A stretch of DNA of 64,000 nt from Pseudonocardia sp. ICBG1293 (GCF_020131355.1 NZ_JAHLEL010000038.1:806001-870000); one strand, 5' to 3'. Counted from the stretch's first letter, positions 39,085-48,084 are shown. Numbers and translations: made by a program. Notes: a model not told the origin generated them from the sequence alone.

Positions 39085-40323
39085 TCAGGGGTCGAACAGG
39101 TTCCCGGTGGGGATCTTCGGCCGCGGCAGCTCACGCGGTCCGGCGGCGGTGGCGCGGGCGTAGATGCGGGCGGTGTGACCGGCGATCACCGGCCAGGCGA
39201 AGTCGGTGCGCAGCCGGGCGCGCGCGGCGCGGGCCCGGCGGCGTGCGGCGGCCGGGTCGGCCAGCGCACGGTCGACGGCGTCGGCGATCCCGGGGACGTC
39301 GCCGGGGGCGAAGCCCAGGCCGGTCTCGCCGTCGCGGACCAGCTCGCCCAGGCCCCCGGCGGTCGAGGCGACCAGCGTCGCGCCGACCGCGGCGGCCTCC
39401 AGCGCGACGATCCCGAACGGCTCGTAGCGGCTCGGCAGCACGACGGCGTCGGCGCCGCGTAGCAGGGCGGTCAGCTCGGCGTCGGGGAGGTGCCCGAGGA
39501 AGGTGACCGAGCGTTTCACCCGGTGCTCGGCCGTGCGCTCGAGCAGCATCTCCCGCTGGGTCCCGGACCCGGCGACGAGGAGCCGGGTCCCGCGGTGCCG
39601 CCGTCGGATCCGGGGCAGCGCCGCGATCAGGTCCTGGACACCCTTCTCGTACTCCAGGCGTCCGAAGTAGACGATCCGCGGCCCGTCGCCGACGGGCGCG
39701 GTCGCGGCGGCGCGGGACCGCCAGCGCCGGAGGTCGATGCCGTTGTGCACCACGTGCACGGCGGCCGGGTCGAGGTCGTGCAGCGACGAGACCTCGGCCC
39801 GCATCGCCCCGGAGCAGGTGATGACCTCGTCCGCGCGCTGGGCGAGCCACCACTCGGTGGAGTGCACCTGCCGGTTCAGCGGCCCCGGCAGCCAGCCGGA
39901 GTGCCGGCCGGCCTCGGTGGCGTGCATGGTCGCGACCAGCGGGACACCGAGGGCGTCGGCGAGCGCGATCGAGGGGTGCGCGACGAGCCAGTCGTGGGCG
40001 TGCACGACGTCCGGCCGCCAGCCGGGCAGCAGCGCGGTCAGTGCGTGGCGCAGCATCGCGTGCCCCATCGCGAGGGTCCAGGCGACCAGGTCGGCGGCGA
40101 ACTCCAACTCGGGCGGGTCCTCGGCCACCCGCAGCACCCGCACGCCGTCGACCATCCCGGCGCGGGTCGGGTGGGTCTCGTCGTCGGTGCCGGTGGGTGC
40201 GCGGGACAGCACGACGACCTCGTGCCCGGCCGCGACCAGCTCGCGGGACAGCGCGTGCACGTGCCGGCCCAGCCCGCCGACGACGACCGGCGGGAACTCC
40301 CAGCTGACCATCAGCACCCGCAT
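39085..40323 (-). CDS. GT4 alpha-(1->4)-glucosyltransferase (Rv3032-like)
   Basis: A 412-aa GT-B enzyme whose sequence follows mycobacterial Rv3032 closely from MRVLMVSWEFPPVVVGGLGRHVH through DVVHAHDWLVAHPSIALA, MHATEAGRHSGWLPGPLNRQVHS, to YFGRLEYEKGVQDLIAALP and the EPFGIVALEAAAVG (E-x7-E) site. Rv3032 elongates the alpha-1,4-glucan of methylglucose lipopolysaccharide and adds to capsular glucan. ADP- or UDP-glucose is the expected donor. It is followed in the same direction, upstream, by the GH57 branching enzyme and methyltransferase genes, exactly as in Rv3030-3032. ATG 40323 is unambiguous from the family's N terminus. Confidence 0.92.
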   Translation of the reverse strand: MRVLMVSWEFPPVVVGGLGRHVHALSRELVAAGHEVVVLSRAPTGTDDETHPTRAGMVDGVRVLRVAEDPPELEFAADLVAWTLAMGHAMLRHALTALLPGWRPDVVHAHDWLVAHPSIALADALGVPLVATMHATEAGRHSGWLPGPLNRQVHSTEWWLAQRADEVITCSGAMRAEVSSLHDLDPAAVHVVHNGIDLRRWRSRAAATAPVGDGPRIVYFGRLEYEKGVQDLIAALPRIRRRHRGTRLLVAGSGTQREMLLERTAEHRVKRSVTFLGHLPDAELTALLRGADAVVLPSRYEPFGIVALEAAAVGATLVASTAGGLGELVRDGETGLGFAPGDVPGIADAVDRALADPAAARRRARAARARLRTDFAWPVIAGHTARIYARATAAGPRELPRPKIPTGNLFDP

Positions 40324-40877
40324 CGCTAGATCCTGACAAACGCCGGACCGGCGGTAACCCCCGGGGCGTCGTGTCGCCGCCCGGCCGCACCGCCGCCCCG
40401 TCGCGGCTCCGCCCGATGACGGCCTCACCCGCGCGGGGGGCCGCCGTGCTCCCCGGGCCCGGGCCCGGAGCGGCTGCTGCAGGCAGGTTGCCGACGGCGT
40501 GACCGCGCGGCACCGCACGACCGCGTCACGCACCCGCACTGGGCACCCGCACTGGCGCTGCGCACCCGCACTGGCACTGGCACTGCAGACCGGCGCTCAC
40601 CCGCTGAGTGGGACCGCCCCCGCGTACGACCGCGCCGAGCCCGCGCCCGTCGCTCTCGGCCCGGATTCCGGGGATGCCAGGTCGCGAAATCTGCTTACCG
40701 GGTAAGCGAATTCGCCACAGCACAGTGCCCTGGCGATCCGGCGACTCGGCGATCCGGCGGACCGGCGGACCGGCGGACCGAGGTCCTCCCAGCCAGGCGG
40801 CCCGGCGGCCGGTCGGAGCGGCGAGGCGGCCCGGCGGCCCGGCGGCGCCGTCGTCTGCCGCGAGCCGGGCCTCGGAC
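40324..40877. other. 554-bp intergenic region with short repeats
   Basis: Separates the GH57 gene from the Rv3032-like gene, both leftward, and would contain the latter's promoter. Two repeat patches stand out: five copies of a word close to GCACCCGCACTGG at about 40530-40595, and GGCGGACC/GGCGATCC repeats at about 40735-40790. A lower-GC segment (40680-40725, with GCTTACCCGGTAAGC, a perfect palindrome at 40691-40705 read as GCTTACCGGGTAAGC) may be an operator. I see no gene in it. Confidence 0.5.
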
Positions 40878-42371
40878 TCAGCTCCCTCCGAGCCCCCGCG
40901 CGTCCACGTGCCCGAAGGTCGGCAGCGGCGCGTCCGCCCAGGCCTCGACCCGGCGTTCCGCGGCCCGCCTGCGCCCGGCGCGCAGCAGCCCGGACAGCTC
41001 CGCCACCCGTCCGGCGTGCAGGGCGGCGCGCGAGCGGGCGTACCCGGCCGCGGAGTCCTTGCTGACCATGAAGGCCCAGTCGCTGGACAGCGCGTGCAGC
41101 GCCTGGTCGGCCAGCAGATCGGCCAACGGGTTCCGGACCGGCCCGGGGAGCGGGGCGGCGAGCAGGTCCTGCTGCACCGCGGCGTTCGTCGCCACCAGGT
41201 CGGCGACCTGTGGGCCGGCCCAGACCCGCCAGTCCTTGCCCGAGCCCCACGACGAGTCGCGCAGGTCGACCGGGTCGCCGACCAGACCGTCGTCGACGGC
41301 GTCGCCGAGGGTGCGTACGGCGACCCCCGCCCCGGGGAGCCGGCGCAGCACGGCGGCCAGCCAGGCAGGCCCCTCGTGCCACCAGTGCCCGAACAGCTCG
41401 GTGTCGAACGCGGCGACGGTGAGCGCCGGTCGCCCGTGCTCGGCACGCAGCGCGCTCAGCCGGGCGACGACGGTGTCGACGAAGTCCGCGGCGTCCCGCT
41501 CGACCGCGCGGGCGGCGAGCGCGGGGTCGTAGGGCTTCTTGCGCTCGGTCGGCACCCGGCGCCCGGTGACCCGCGCCGGTTTGAGGCCGGACTCGTGGTC
41601 CCAGGTGTGGAAGTCGCGGTACTCCGCGGAGCCGGGGTAGCCCTTGCGGGGCGACCAGACCCGGTAGGTGACCTCCAGGTCGCGGCCGACGCACACGACG
41701 TCGGAGGTCCCGACGGGCCGGGCGAACGCGGTGTCGCCGCGGAGCGCAGGGCCGTCGACCAGGAAGCGGCGCACCCCGGCGGTGGCGTACTCGTGCTCCA
41801 TCCCGGGTGCGAAGCCGCACTCGGGTGCCCAGATCCCGGCCGGCCGGGTGCCCAGGCGCAGCGCGTGGTCGTCCAGGCCCGCCCGCAGCGAGAACGCCCG
41901 CACCCGCGGGTCGAGCAACGGCTGGAACGGGTGCGCGGCCGGCCCGCCCAGCAGCTCGACGGCACCGGAGTCGCGCAGCCCCCGCAGTGCGGGCGACCCG
42001 CCGTGCCGCCAGTGCCGCTCGAACTCCGCCGTCGCCGCGGTCGACACCCGGTGCTCGTGCGCGGCCAGGTCCGGCAGCCGGGTGGCCGCCGAGTGCGCGC
42101 GCAGCGTCCACCCGCCGAGCCAGTCGTGCATCCCGCGCAGGCAGTGCGGGTCGTCGAGCTGGGCGGCGAGCACCGGGGTCACCCCGAGGGTGGCGAGACC
42201 GGTACGCCCCTCCTCGGCCAGCTCCCGCAACGTCGCGACGACGGGCAGGTAGGAGTGCGCCCAGGACTGGTAGAGCCACTCCTCGCCGACCGGCCACCGG
42301 CCGTGCCGGGCCAGCAGTGGCAGGTGCGAGTGCAGGACCAGGGAGAACGTCCCGACGGGCGTGCCGGTCAC
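40878..42371 (-). CDS. GH57 alpha-(1->4)-glucan branching enzyme (Rv3031-like)
   Basis: A 497-aa GH57 protein with a DUF1957 C-terminal domain. N-terminal FSLVLHSHLPLLARHGRWPVGEEWLY is the typical GH57 start. Catalytic nucleophile Glu is in GIWAPECGFAPGMEH and the acid Asp in AAFDTELFGHWWHEGP. The C-terminal helical domain includes SSWGSGKDWRVWAG, which closes the active site in GH57 branching enzymes. In mycobacteria Rv3031 branches the glucan of methylglucose lipopolysaccharide. GTG 42371 overlaps the TGA of the preceding methyltransferase by GTGA. This is the second branching enzyme in the window, unrelated in fold family to GlgB. Confidence 0.9.
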   Translation of the reverse strand: MTGTPVGTFSLVLHSHLPLLARHGRWPVGEEWLYQSWAHSYLPVVATLRELAEEGRTGLATLGVTPVLAAQLDDPHCLRGMHDWLGGWTLRAHSAATRLPDLAAHEHRVSTAATAEFERHWRHGGSPALRGLRDSGAVELLGGPAAHPFQPLLDPRVRAFSLRAGLDDHALRLGTRPAGIWAPECGFAPGMEHEYATAGVRRFLVDGPALRGDTAFARPVGTSDVVCVGRDLEVTYRVWSPRKGYPGSAEYRDFHTWDHESGLKPARVTGRRVPTERKKPYDPALAARAVERDAADFVDTVVARLSALRAEHGRPALTVAAFDTELFGHWWHEGPAWLAAVLRRLPGAGVAVRTLGDAVDDGLVGDPVDLRDSSWGSGKDWRVWAGPQVADLVATNAAVQQDLLAAPLPGPVRNPLADLLADQALHALSSDWAFMVSKDSAAGYARSRAALHAGRVAELSGLLRAGRRRAAERRVEAWADAPLPTFGHVDARGLGGS

Positions 42372-43117
42372 GGCCGGGTCGCCGTGACCAGCAGGTCCAG
42401 CGAGGCGTCCAGGTCGGCGTCGTCGCCCGTGCGCAGCACGAAGTCCGAGCACCGCACCCCGGCGACGTCGGCGGCCAGCGCGTGCGGCCACGGCGCGCCG
42501 GAGAGCGCGAGCGCGGTCTGCGCCTCGATCAGGCCGCCGTGGCGGGTGTCGAGCTCGCGCAGCCGCGGCCCGTGGTGGAGACCCTGCACGACGACGTGGC
42601 CGAACCCGGCGTCCTCCACCATGCCGGCCAGCTCGCGGGGGTCGAGCTCGCGGGTGTGGAACGGGTTGAGCGGGGTGTCGCGGCAAGGGGAGAAGGTGAT
42701 GCGGTTCGGCGTCGACACCATCAGCCTGCCGCCGGGGCGCAGCACCCTGCGGCACTCGCCCAGGAACCGTTCCTGCTCCCAGAGATGCTCGATGACCTGC
42801 AGCGACACGACGACGTCGACGGAGCCGTCGGGGACCGGCAGCGCCACCAGGTTGGCCCGGGCCACCCCGACCCGGGGGTAGCGGGCCCGGACGTGGGCGA
42901 CCGTCGTCGCGTCGTAGTCCAGGGCCAGCACCGAGCGGGCGGCCCCGGCGAGCAGGTCGGCGCCGTACCCCTCGCCGCAGCCCGCCTCCAGCACGGCGAG
43001 GCCCGAGCAGTCGGCGGCGATCGACGCGTAGACCACCTCGTGGCGGCGGAACCAGTAGTTCTCGTGGCTGACGCCCGGGACGGTGCGCTCTCCGGTGAGG
43101 GGCAGGCTGCTGGTCAC
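42368..43117 (-). CDS. SAM-dependent methyltransferase (Rv3030-like)
   Basis: A 249-aa class I methyltransferase, near-identical in layout to Rv3030: LTGERTVPGVSHENYWFRRHEVVY, VLEAGCGEGYGADLL (motif I), DVVVSLQVIEHLWEQERFL, LMVSTPNRITFSPCRDTPLNPFHTREL. Rv3030 is believed to O-methylate glucose residues of methylglucose lipopolysaccharide. The gene starts a leftward operon with the GH57 and GT4 genes and overlaps the former by four bases. GTG 43117 is the start. The promoter should be in the 43118-43268 divergent region. Confidence 0.9.
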   Translation of the reverse strand: MTSSLPLTGERTVPGVSHENYWFRRHEVVYASIAADCSGLAVLEAGCGEGYGADLLAGAARSVLALDYDATTVAHVRARYPRVGVARANLVALPVPDGSVDVVVSLQVIEHLWEQERFLGECRRVLRPGGRLMVSTPNRITFSPCRDTPLNPFHTRELDPRELAGMVEDAGFGHVVVQGLHHGPRLRELDTRHGGLIEAQTALALSGAPWPHALAADVAGVRCSDFVLRTGDDADLDASLDLLVTATRP

Positions 43118-43268
43118 CCGCCGACCTCATCACGGGCGTCGGGGGCGGTTCCCACCGGTCCCCTCGCGTGCGCTACCGCTCGTCGACGGGAGGCAACGCA
43201 GTGTCACCGCGGACGTCGGAGGTGGTGGAGCCCGACGCAGAACCCGGGAGTCACGACGGAGGGGACCC

Positions 43269-43871
43269 ATGACCGACATCGCGACCGACGAGGACACGGT
43301 GACGCTGACCATCACCGGCCGCAGCGGGTCGTGGCTCGTGTCCGGCGTGCTCGGCCGGGAACAGCTGCCGTTGCAGGGGTTGGACGACGGCGCGCTGTCC
43401 GGGATGCTGGGGGCGATGCTCCCCGCGGCCCTCCTGGCCGCACCCGGTCCGGCACTCCCGCCCGCCACCCCGGACGCCCCGTCCCCGGCCGAGCCGCCAT
43501 CCGGTCGTGCACGTCCGGTTCGCGGGTCGGCGCACGGTTCGTGCCGGTCGGCGTACGCTCCCTCCCCCGACGGGTATCGAGCGTCCACCGATGGGTATCC
43601 CCGGTTCCCCGGTCCGTGCGGGCCGGGGGTGACGCCGACGGCGTCGTGCCGAGAGGAGCCCACGATGAACGGTCCGGCGGACGAGGACGAGACGCTGTCG
43701 CTCACCATCACCGGGCGGTCCGGTTCCTGGGTGGTCTCGGGAGTGCTCGGGGACGAGCCGGTCGAACCGCGGGCGATGGACGACGAGACCCTCGGCGAGG
43801 TGCTCTCGATGGTGGTGCCCGAGGAGGACCGTGCGCACGCCGAGCCCCCGTCCGGTCGCCGGGTCGGCTGA
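43269..43871 (+). CDS. Unknown protein with two copies of a ~50-residue domain
   Basis: One open frame of 200 codons holding two copies of an unrecognised domain: residues ~8-53 (DEDTVTLTITGRSGSWLVSGVLG...) and ~138-183 (DEDETLSLTITGRSGSWVVSGVLG...). Each copy ends with AEPPSGR. Between them lies a compositionally odd stretch (RGSAHGSCRSAYAPSPDGY) that looks like former intergenic DNA. The second copy has its own ATG (43665) and GAGAGGAG ribosome binding site, and the first has GGAGGGG before ATG 43269. Most likely two tandem paralogous small genes, the first having lost its stop. Function unknown. Confidence 0.6.
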   Translation: MTDIATDEDTVTLTITGRSGSWLVSGVLGREQLPLQGLDDGALSGMLGAMLPAALLAAPGPALPPATPDAPSPAEPPSGRARPVRGSAHGSCRSAYAPSPDGYRASTDGYPRFPGPCGPGVTPTASCREEPTMNGPADEDETLSLTITGRSGSWVVSGVLGDEPVEPRAMDDETLGEVLSMVVPEEDRAHAEPPSGRRVG

Positions 43872-44014
43872 GCGCCACGGCGGCGGCCGGCGTCGGCGGA
43901 CGTCGGCCGGGCCCCCGGGCACCGCGCCGGGGCCACGACCGCGTGGCCCCGGCCGACCGCACCTCGTCCGACTGGGCCCCGGCCGGTCCGATCCGGTGTC
44001 CCCGGGAGGGTGAC

Positions 44015-45427
44015 GTGACCACCGCGACCGTCGTCGGCTCCGGCCCGAACGGGCTGGTGGCCGCGGCCGTGCTGGCCCGCGCCGGGGTGCGGGTCACCGT
44101 GCTGGAGGCCGCCGAGGAGATCGGCGGCGGAACCCGCACGGTCGAGGCGATCGTGCCGGGCCTGCTGGTCGACCACTGCTCCGCGGTGCACCCGATGGCC
44201 GTCGGCTCGCCGGTGCTCGCCGAGCTGGGCCTGGAGCGGCACGGGCTGCGGTGGCGGCTGCCGGAGGTCGACTGCGTGCACCCGCTCGACGGCGGCGACG
44301 CCGGCGTGCTGGTCCGCTCGGTCGAACGGACGGCGGCCGGGCTGGGTGCGGACGGACCGCTCTGGCGGGCCCTGTTCACCGGGCCGGTGCGCGACTACGA
44401 CACCTTCTCCCCGGACTTCCTCGGCCCGCTCGTGCGGATCCCGCGCCACCCGCTGCTGCTGGCCCGGTTCGGTGCGCCCACCGTGCTCCCGGCCGAGGTG
44501 CTGGCCCGGGCGTTCCGCACCGAGCGGGGCCGGGCGCTGTTCCTGGGCTCGGCGTCGCACGCGTTCCGCCCGCTGAACCGGCCGCTGTCCTCGGCGATCG
44601 GGCTCGGCCTGTTCACCGCCGGGCACCGGCACGGCTGGGGCGTCGCCGAGGGCGGGTCGCGGGCGATCGCCGACGCGCTGGCCGCGGTGCTCGCCGAGCA
44701 CGGCGCGAAGGTCGAGACCGGGGTGCACGTGCGGTCGGCGGACGAGCTGGGCTCCCCGGACGTCGTGGTGTGGGACGTCGGCCCGGACCGGCTGCCCGCC
44801 CTGCTGGGGGACCGGCTGCCGGCGCGGATCGCGCGGGCCTACCGGCGCTTCCGGTACGGCCCGGCCGCGTTCAAGGTCGATTACGCGGTGGCGGGCGGTG
44901 TGCCCTGGACGCATCCCGACGCGCGACGGGCCGGGACGCTGCACGTCGTCGGGTCCGCGGCGGAGAACGCACTCGTCGAGCGCGAGGTGCACGCGGGCCG
45001 GATGCCGGAGCGGCCGTTCGTCCTGGTCGGGCAGCAGTACCTGGCCGACCCGTCCCGCTCGGCGGGCGACGTCCACCCCGTGTGGGCCTACGCGCACGTC
45101 CCCCGCGAGTACACCGGCGACGCCACCGAGGCGGTCACCGCGCAGATCGAACGGTTCGCGCCCGGGTTCCGGGAGCGGGTCGTGGGCACGATGGTCACCG
45201 ACCCGGCCGCGTTCGCTGGCAACCCGAACTTCGTCGGTGGCAACATCCTGACCGGGTCCAAGGATCTGCGGCAGTTGCTGCTCGGGCCACGGACGACGCT
45301 TCAGCCCTACGACACGGGGGCGCCGGGCCACTTCCTCTGCTCGGCCGCGACGCCGCCCGGCCCGGGTGCGCACGGGATGTGCGGCGCGCACGCCGCGCGT
45401 CGCGCGCTCGCCCACCTGGGTCGCTGA
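44015..45427 (+). CDS. FAD-dependent oxidoreductase, phytoene-desaturase-like
   Basis: A 470-aa flavoprotein (NAD(P)-binding Rossmann, FAD type). N-terminal ATVVGSGPNGLVAAAVLARAG is the dinucleotide-binding GxGxxG motif, followed by TVLEAAEEIGGGTRT, and the C-terminal FAD segment GAHGMCGAHAARRAL. Members of this family (COG1233) include carotenoid and other polyene oxidoreductases, but many actinobacterial ones have no known substrate; no isoprenoid genes are nearby. GTG 44015 has GGGAGGG at 44004-44010. It lies after the two-domain protein with 143 bp between. Confidence 0.85.
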   Translation: MTTATVVGSGPNGLVAAAVLARAGVRVTVLEAAEEIGGGTRTVEAIVPGLLVDHCSAVHPMAVGSPVLAELGLERHGLRWRLPEVDCVHPLDGGDAGVLVRSVERTAAGLGADGPLWRALFTGPVRDYDTFSPDFLGPLVRIPRHPLLLARFGAPTVLPAEVLARAFRTERGRALFLGSASHAFRPLNRPLSSAIGLGLFTAGHRHGWGVAEGGSRAIADALAAVLAEHGAKVETGVHVRSADELGSPDVVVWDVGPDRLPALLGDRLPARIARAYRRFRYGPAAFKVDYAVAGGVPWTHPDARRAGTLHVVGSAAENALVEREVHAGRMPERPFVLVGQQYLADPSRSAGDVHPVWAYAHVPREYTGDATEAVTAQIERFAPGFRERVVGTMVTDPAAFAGNPNFVGGNILTGSKDLRQLLLGPRTTLQPYDTGAPGHFLCSAATPPGPGAHGMCGAHAARRALAHLGR

Positions 45428-45434
45428 GGGCGGC

Positions 45435-45731
45435 TCAGACGGGTTCGGGCTTCCCGCTGACGGCCACCACCCCTCCGATGTCCTGCTGCAGCCACGCCAG
45501 CAGCGTCGCGTCCTCCAGGGTCAGCGGGACCTCCGGTCCACCCCACCCCAGACGGGTGGTCGGCCGGTGCGCCAGCGCGTCCTCCAGCATCGCGGCGAGG
45601 CCGTCGGTGGCCCGCACGGTGCGGCCGCCGTGCTCCACCGTCCGGCTGCCCGGAACGTCCTCGTCCGCGTGCGGCCCCGTGCTGAGCACGTAGCCGGTCC
45701 CCAGACGGTCGTCGAACCCCGTCACCTGCAC
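45435..45731 (-). CDS. Conserved-looking small protein of unknown function
   Basis: A 98-aa soluble protein converging on the FAD oxidoreductase gene (7 bp apart). GTG 45731 has AGGAGGGAG just upstream. Residues TGFDDRLGTGYVLSTGPHADEDV and TDGLAAMLEDALAHRP suggest a mixed alpha/beta fold, but no family is recognised. Codon usage is typical of the region. Confidence 0.55.
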   Translation of the reverse strand: MQVTGFDDRLGTGYVLSTGPHADEDVPGSRTVEHGGRTVRATDGLAAMLEDALAHRPTTRLGWGGPEVPLTLEDATLLAWLQQDIGGVVAVSGKPEPV

Positions 45732-45842
45732 GACGGCTCCCTCCTGCCGAGTGCGCGAGGTGTCGACGGTAGCGAAACCGGGCCCCCGATCAGGGGTTCC
45801 GCTGTGTGGCCTCGTGCGCGCACCAGGTGAGGAGGGCCGCGC

Positions 45843-46133
45843 GTGAGTACGGTCACGACCTGCCCCGGTTTGCCGGGTCGCTACTCGCTGGTAACAATGA
45901 ACGTCACAGTGGCACGCCGTGCCATTACGAGTACGAGCAATGGCAGAGTCATCGGCTACGACGGGCGCGACGCCGCGGCCCACCCCCGCTCCTGCGAGAG
46001 CGCGCGGCGCAGCACCGTCACGGTGACGCGAGACGACCCGACCCCGACGACCGGGGCCGGAGCGCGACGAAGGACGACGCGGTGTGCGCGTGGGCGCAGG
46101 CCGCCGCGGCAGGAGGTCGAAGAGGTCCTATGA
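45843..46133 (+). CDS. Possible 96-codon leader ORF upstream of etfB
   Basis: Starts at GTG 45843 with a good GGAGGG (45831-45836) and ends in a TGA overlapping the etfB ATG (ATGA). The protein (MSTVTTCPGLPGRYSLVTMNV...) has no recognised domain and becomes Arg/Pro/Thr-rich, so it may be non-coding. If translated it would couple ribosomes to etfB. The rest of the 45732-46129 gap is low in GC near 45880-45950 and is probably promoter DNA. Confidence 0.3.
   Translation: MSTVTTCPGLPGRYSLVTMNVTVARRAITSTSNGRVIGYDGRDAAAHPRSCESARRSTVTVTRDDPTPTTGAGARRRTTRCARGRRPPRQEVEEVL
45882..45893. promoter_or_regulatory. Putative operator TACTCGCTGGTA upstream of etfB
   Basis: An imperfect palindrome (TAC-N6-GTA with inner G-C match) followed by AACAATGA. 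It lies about 240 bp before etfB in an AT-richer patch. It resembles the dyad style of TetR/GntR operators near lipid genes; no regulator is adjacent, so the assignment is speculative. Confidence 0.3.
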
Positions 46134-46915
46134 AGATCGTGACCCTGGTGAAGCAGGTGGCCGACACCTACTCGGAGCGGACGCTGTCCGACTCCGACAA
46201 CACCCTCGACCGCGAGGGTGCCGAGGCGGTGATCGACGAGATCAACGAGCGCGCGGTGGAGCAGGCTCTGCTGCTGAAGGAAGCGAACGACGGCTCCGAG
46301 GTCGTCGTCGTGTGCATGGGCCCGGACCGGGCCACCGACGCGATCCGCAAGGCCCTGTCGATGGGCGCGGACTCCGCGGTGCACCTGTCCGACGAGGCCA
46401 TCCACGGCTCGTGCGCGGTGCAGACCGCCAGGGCGCTCACCAAGCTGATCGGCACCGTCGACGGCTGGGACCTGGTCATCGCCGGCAACTCGGCGTCGGA
46501 CGGCCAGATCGGTGCGGTCCCGGCGATGATCGCCGAGCTGCTCGGTGTCCCGTCGCTGACCCACGCCAACGAGCTCTCGGTCGAGGGCAGCACGGTGAAG
46601 GCCAAGCGGGAGACCGACGAGGGCGTCACCCGCCTGACCGCGGAGCTGCCGGCGGTGGTGTCGATCGGGGAGAAGTCCAACGAGCCGCGCTACCCCTCGT
46701 TCAAGGGGATCATGGCGGCGAAGAAGAAGCCGGTGGAGACCCTGGACCTGGCCGGTGCCGGGATCGACGCCTCCGAGGTCGGTCTGGCGAACGCCCTGAC
46801 CACGGTGGTCTCGGCGTCGCCGAAGCCGCCGAAGCAGGCCGGCGAGAAGGTCACCGACGAGGGCGACGGCGGCGCGCGGATCGCCGAGTTCCTGGTCGGC
46901 CAGAAGCTGATCTGA
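46130..46915 (+). CDS. etfB: Electron transfer flavoprotein beta subunit
   Basis: A 261-aa EtfB (FixA/Rv3029c type), partner of EtfA in a heterodimer carrying FAD and AMP. It takes electrons from acyl-CoA dehydrogenases in beta-oxidation. MKIVTLVKQVADTYSERTL is the family N terminus. The region DLVIAGNSASDGQIGAVPAMIAELLG carries the nucleotide-binding signature, and RYPSFKGIMAAKKKPVETLDL the recognition-loop region. ATG 46130 follows GAGG at 46122-46125. etfA follows after 45 bp with its own GGAG, so both are in one operon. Confidence 0.95.
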   Translation: MKIVTLVKQVADTYSERTLSDSDNTLDREGAEAVIDEINERAVEQALLLKEANDGSEVVVVCMGPDRATDAIRKALSMGADSAVHLSDEAIHGSCAVQTARALTKLIGTVDGWDLVIAGNSASDGQIGAVPAMIAELLGVPSLTHANELSVEGSTVKAKRETDEGVTRLTAELPAVVSIGEKSNEPRYPSFKGIMAAKKKPVETLDLAGAGIDASEVGLANALTTVVSASPKPPKQAGEKVTDEGDGGARIAEFLVGQKLI

Positions 46916-46960
46916 CCCCGGTTCGTCCCGGCTTCCCTCTTCGTTTGGAGATAGAGACTC

Positions 46961-47908
46961 ATGGCTGAGGTTCTGGTCCTCGTCGACCACGTCGACGGTG
47001 ACATCAAGAAGACCACCTACGAGCTGCTGACCGCCGCCCGCGCGCTGGGCGAGCCGTCGGCGGTCGTCGTCGGTGCCGCGGGCACCGCGGACAAGCTGGC
47101 CGACGGCCTGACCGAGCACGGCGCCGAGAAGATCTACGTCGCCGAGACCGACTCCACCGACTTCCTCTCCCCGGAGACGACGGTGCTGGAGTCCCTCGTG
47201 GGCTCCGCGTCCCCGGCGGCGGTGCTGCTCGCGGCCACCGGCAACGGCAAGGAGATCGCCGGGCGGCTCGCCGTCCGGACCGGCTCCGGGCTGCTGTCCG
47301 ACGTCGTCGGCGTCTCGGCCGACGGCGTGTCGCACTCGATCTTCGGTGGTGCCTACACGGCCGAGGCGAAGGCCAACACCGAGCACCCGGTGATCACCGT
47401 GCGCCCGGGCTCGATCGAGATCGAGACCGCGGCGGGTGCGGGTGCCCGCGAGACCGTCGAGGTCCCGGCCCCGTCCGGCCGCGCCGCCACCGTGACCGGC
47501 CGCGAGCCGATCGAGGGCGGGTCCCGCCCGGAGCTGACCGAGGCGACCGTGATCGTCTCCGGTGGGCGCGGGGTGGGCTCGGCCGACGACTTCACCGTCG
47601 TCGAGGGCCTGGCGGACTCGCTCGGTGCCGCCGTCGGTGCCTCGCGCGCCGCGGTGGACTCCGGCTACTACCCGCCGCAGTTCCAGGTCGGCCAGACCGG
47701 TAAGTCGGTCTCGCCGCAGCTCTACATCGCCCTCGGCATCTCCGGCGCCATCCAGCACCGCGCCGGCATGCAGACGTCGAAGACGATCGTCGCGGTGAAC
47801 AAGGACGAGGAGGCGCCGATCTTCGAGATCGCCGACTTCGGCATCGTCGGCGACCTGTTCAAGGTCGCGCCGCAGCTGCAGGAGGAAGTGGCCAAGCGCA
47901 AGAGCTGA
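46961..47908 (+). CDS. etfA: Electron transfer flavoprotein alpha subunit
   Basis: A 315-aa EtfA (FixB/Rv3028c type). N-terminal [26 protein letters not shown]. The C-terminal FAD domain holds the signature [65 protein letters not shown], and [21 protein letters not shown]. All FAD-contacting segments are intact. ATG 46961 follows a TTTGGAGATAG leader (GGAG). It acts in the cytoplasm with EtfB. Confidence 0.95.
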   Translation: MAEVLVLVDHVDGDIKKTTYELLTAARALGEPSAVVVGAAGTADKLADGLTEHGAEKIYVAETDSTDFLSPETTVLESLVGSASPAAVLLAATGNGKEIAGRLAVRTGSGLLSDVVGVSADGVSHSIFGGAYTAEAKANTEHPVITVRPGSIEIETAAGAGARETVEVPAPSGRAATVTGREPIEGGSRPELTEATVIVSGGRGVGSADDFTVVEGLADSLGAAVGASRAAVDSGYYPPQFQVGQTGKSVSPQLYIALGISGAIQHRAGMQTSKTIVAVNKDEEAPIFEIADFGIVGDLFKVAPQLQEEVAKRKS

Positions 47909-47916
47909 CCGCTCCG

Positions 47917-47958
47917 ACGACGACGCCCGGGTGCCCTCGTGCACCCGGGCGTCGTCGT
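47917..47958. terminator. 18-bp perfect hairpin after etfA
   Basis: Bases 47917-47934 pair with 47941-47958 around a 6-base loop (CCTCGT), starting 8 bases after the etfA stop. No T-tract follows, as is common in high-GC actinobacteria. It separates the etf operon from the acyltransferase pair. Confidence 0.75.
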
Positions 47959-48084
47959 GTGCAGGGCCACTGTTCACCGGCTCCTGCCTGCGGCGACACC
48001 TGTCCGGGTCCGTTCACCCGGATGCCATCGCCGTGTCGTCGCGGAACCGTCCGGGCGTCGTACCCGGCCGGTACCAACCCCGGT

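Noticed and set aside
41807-44014. N-terminal 735 codons of a frame that ends with the FAD oxidoreductase
   Set aside because: Antisense to the GH57 and methyltransferase genes; the real gene starts at GTG 44015 with its own ribosome binding site.
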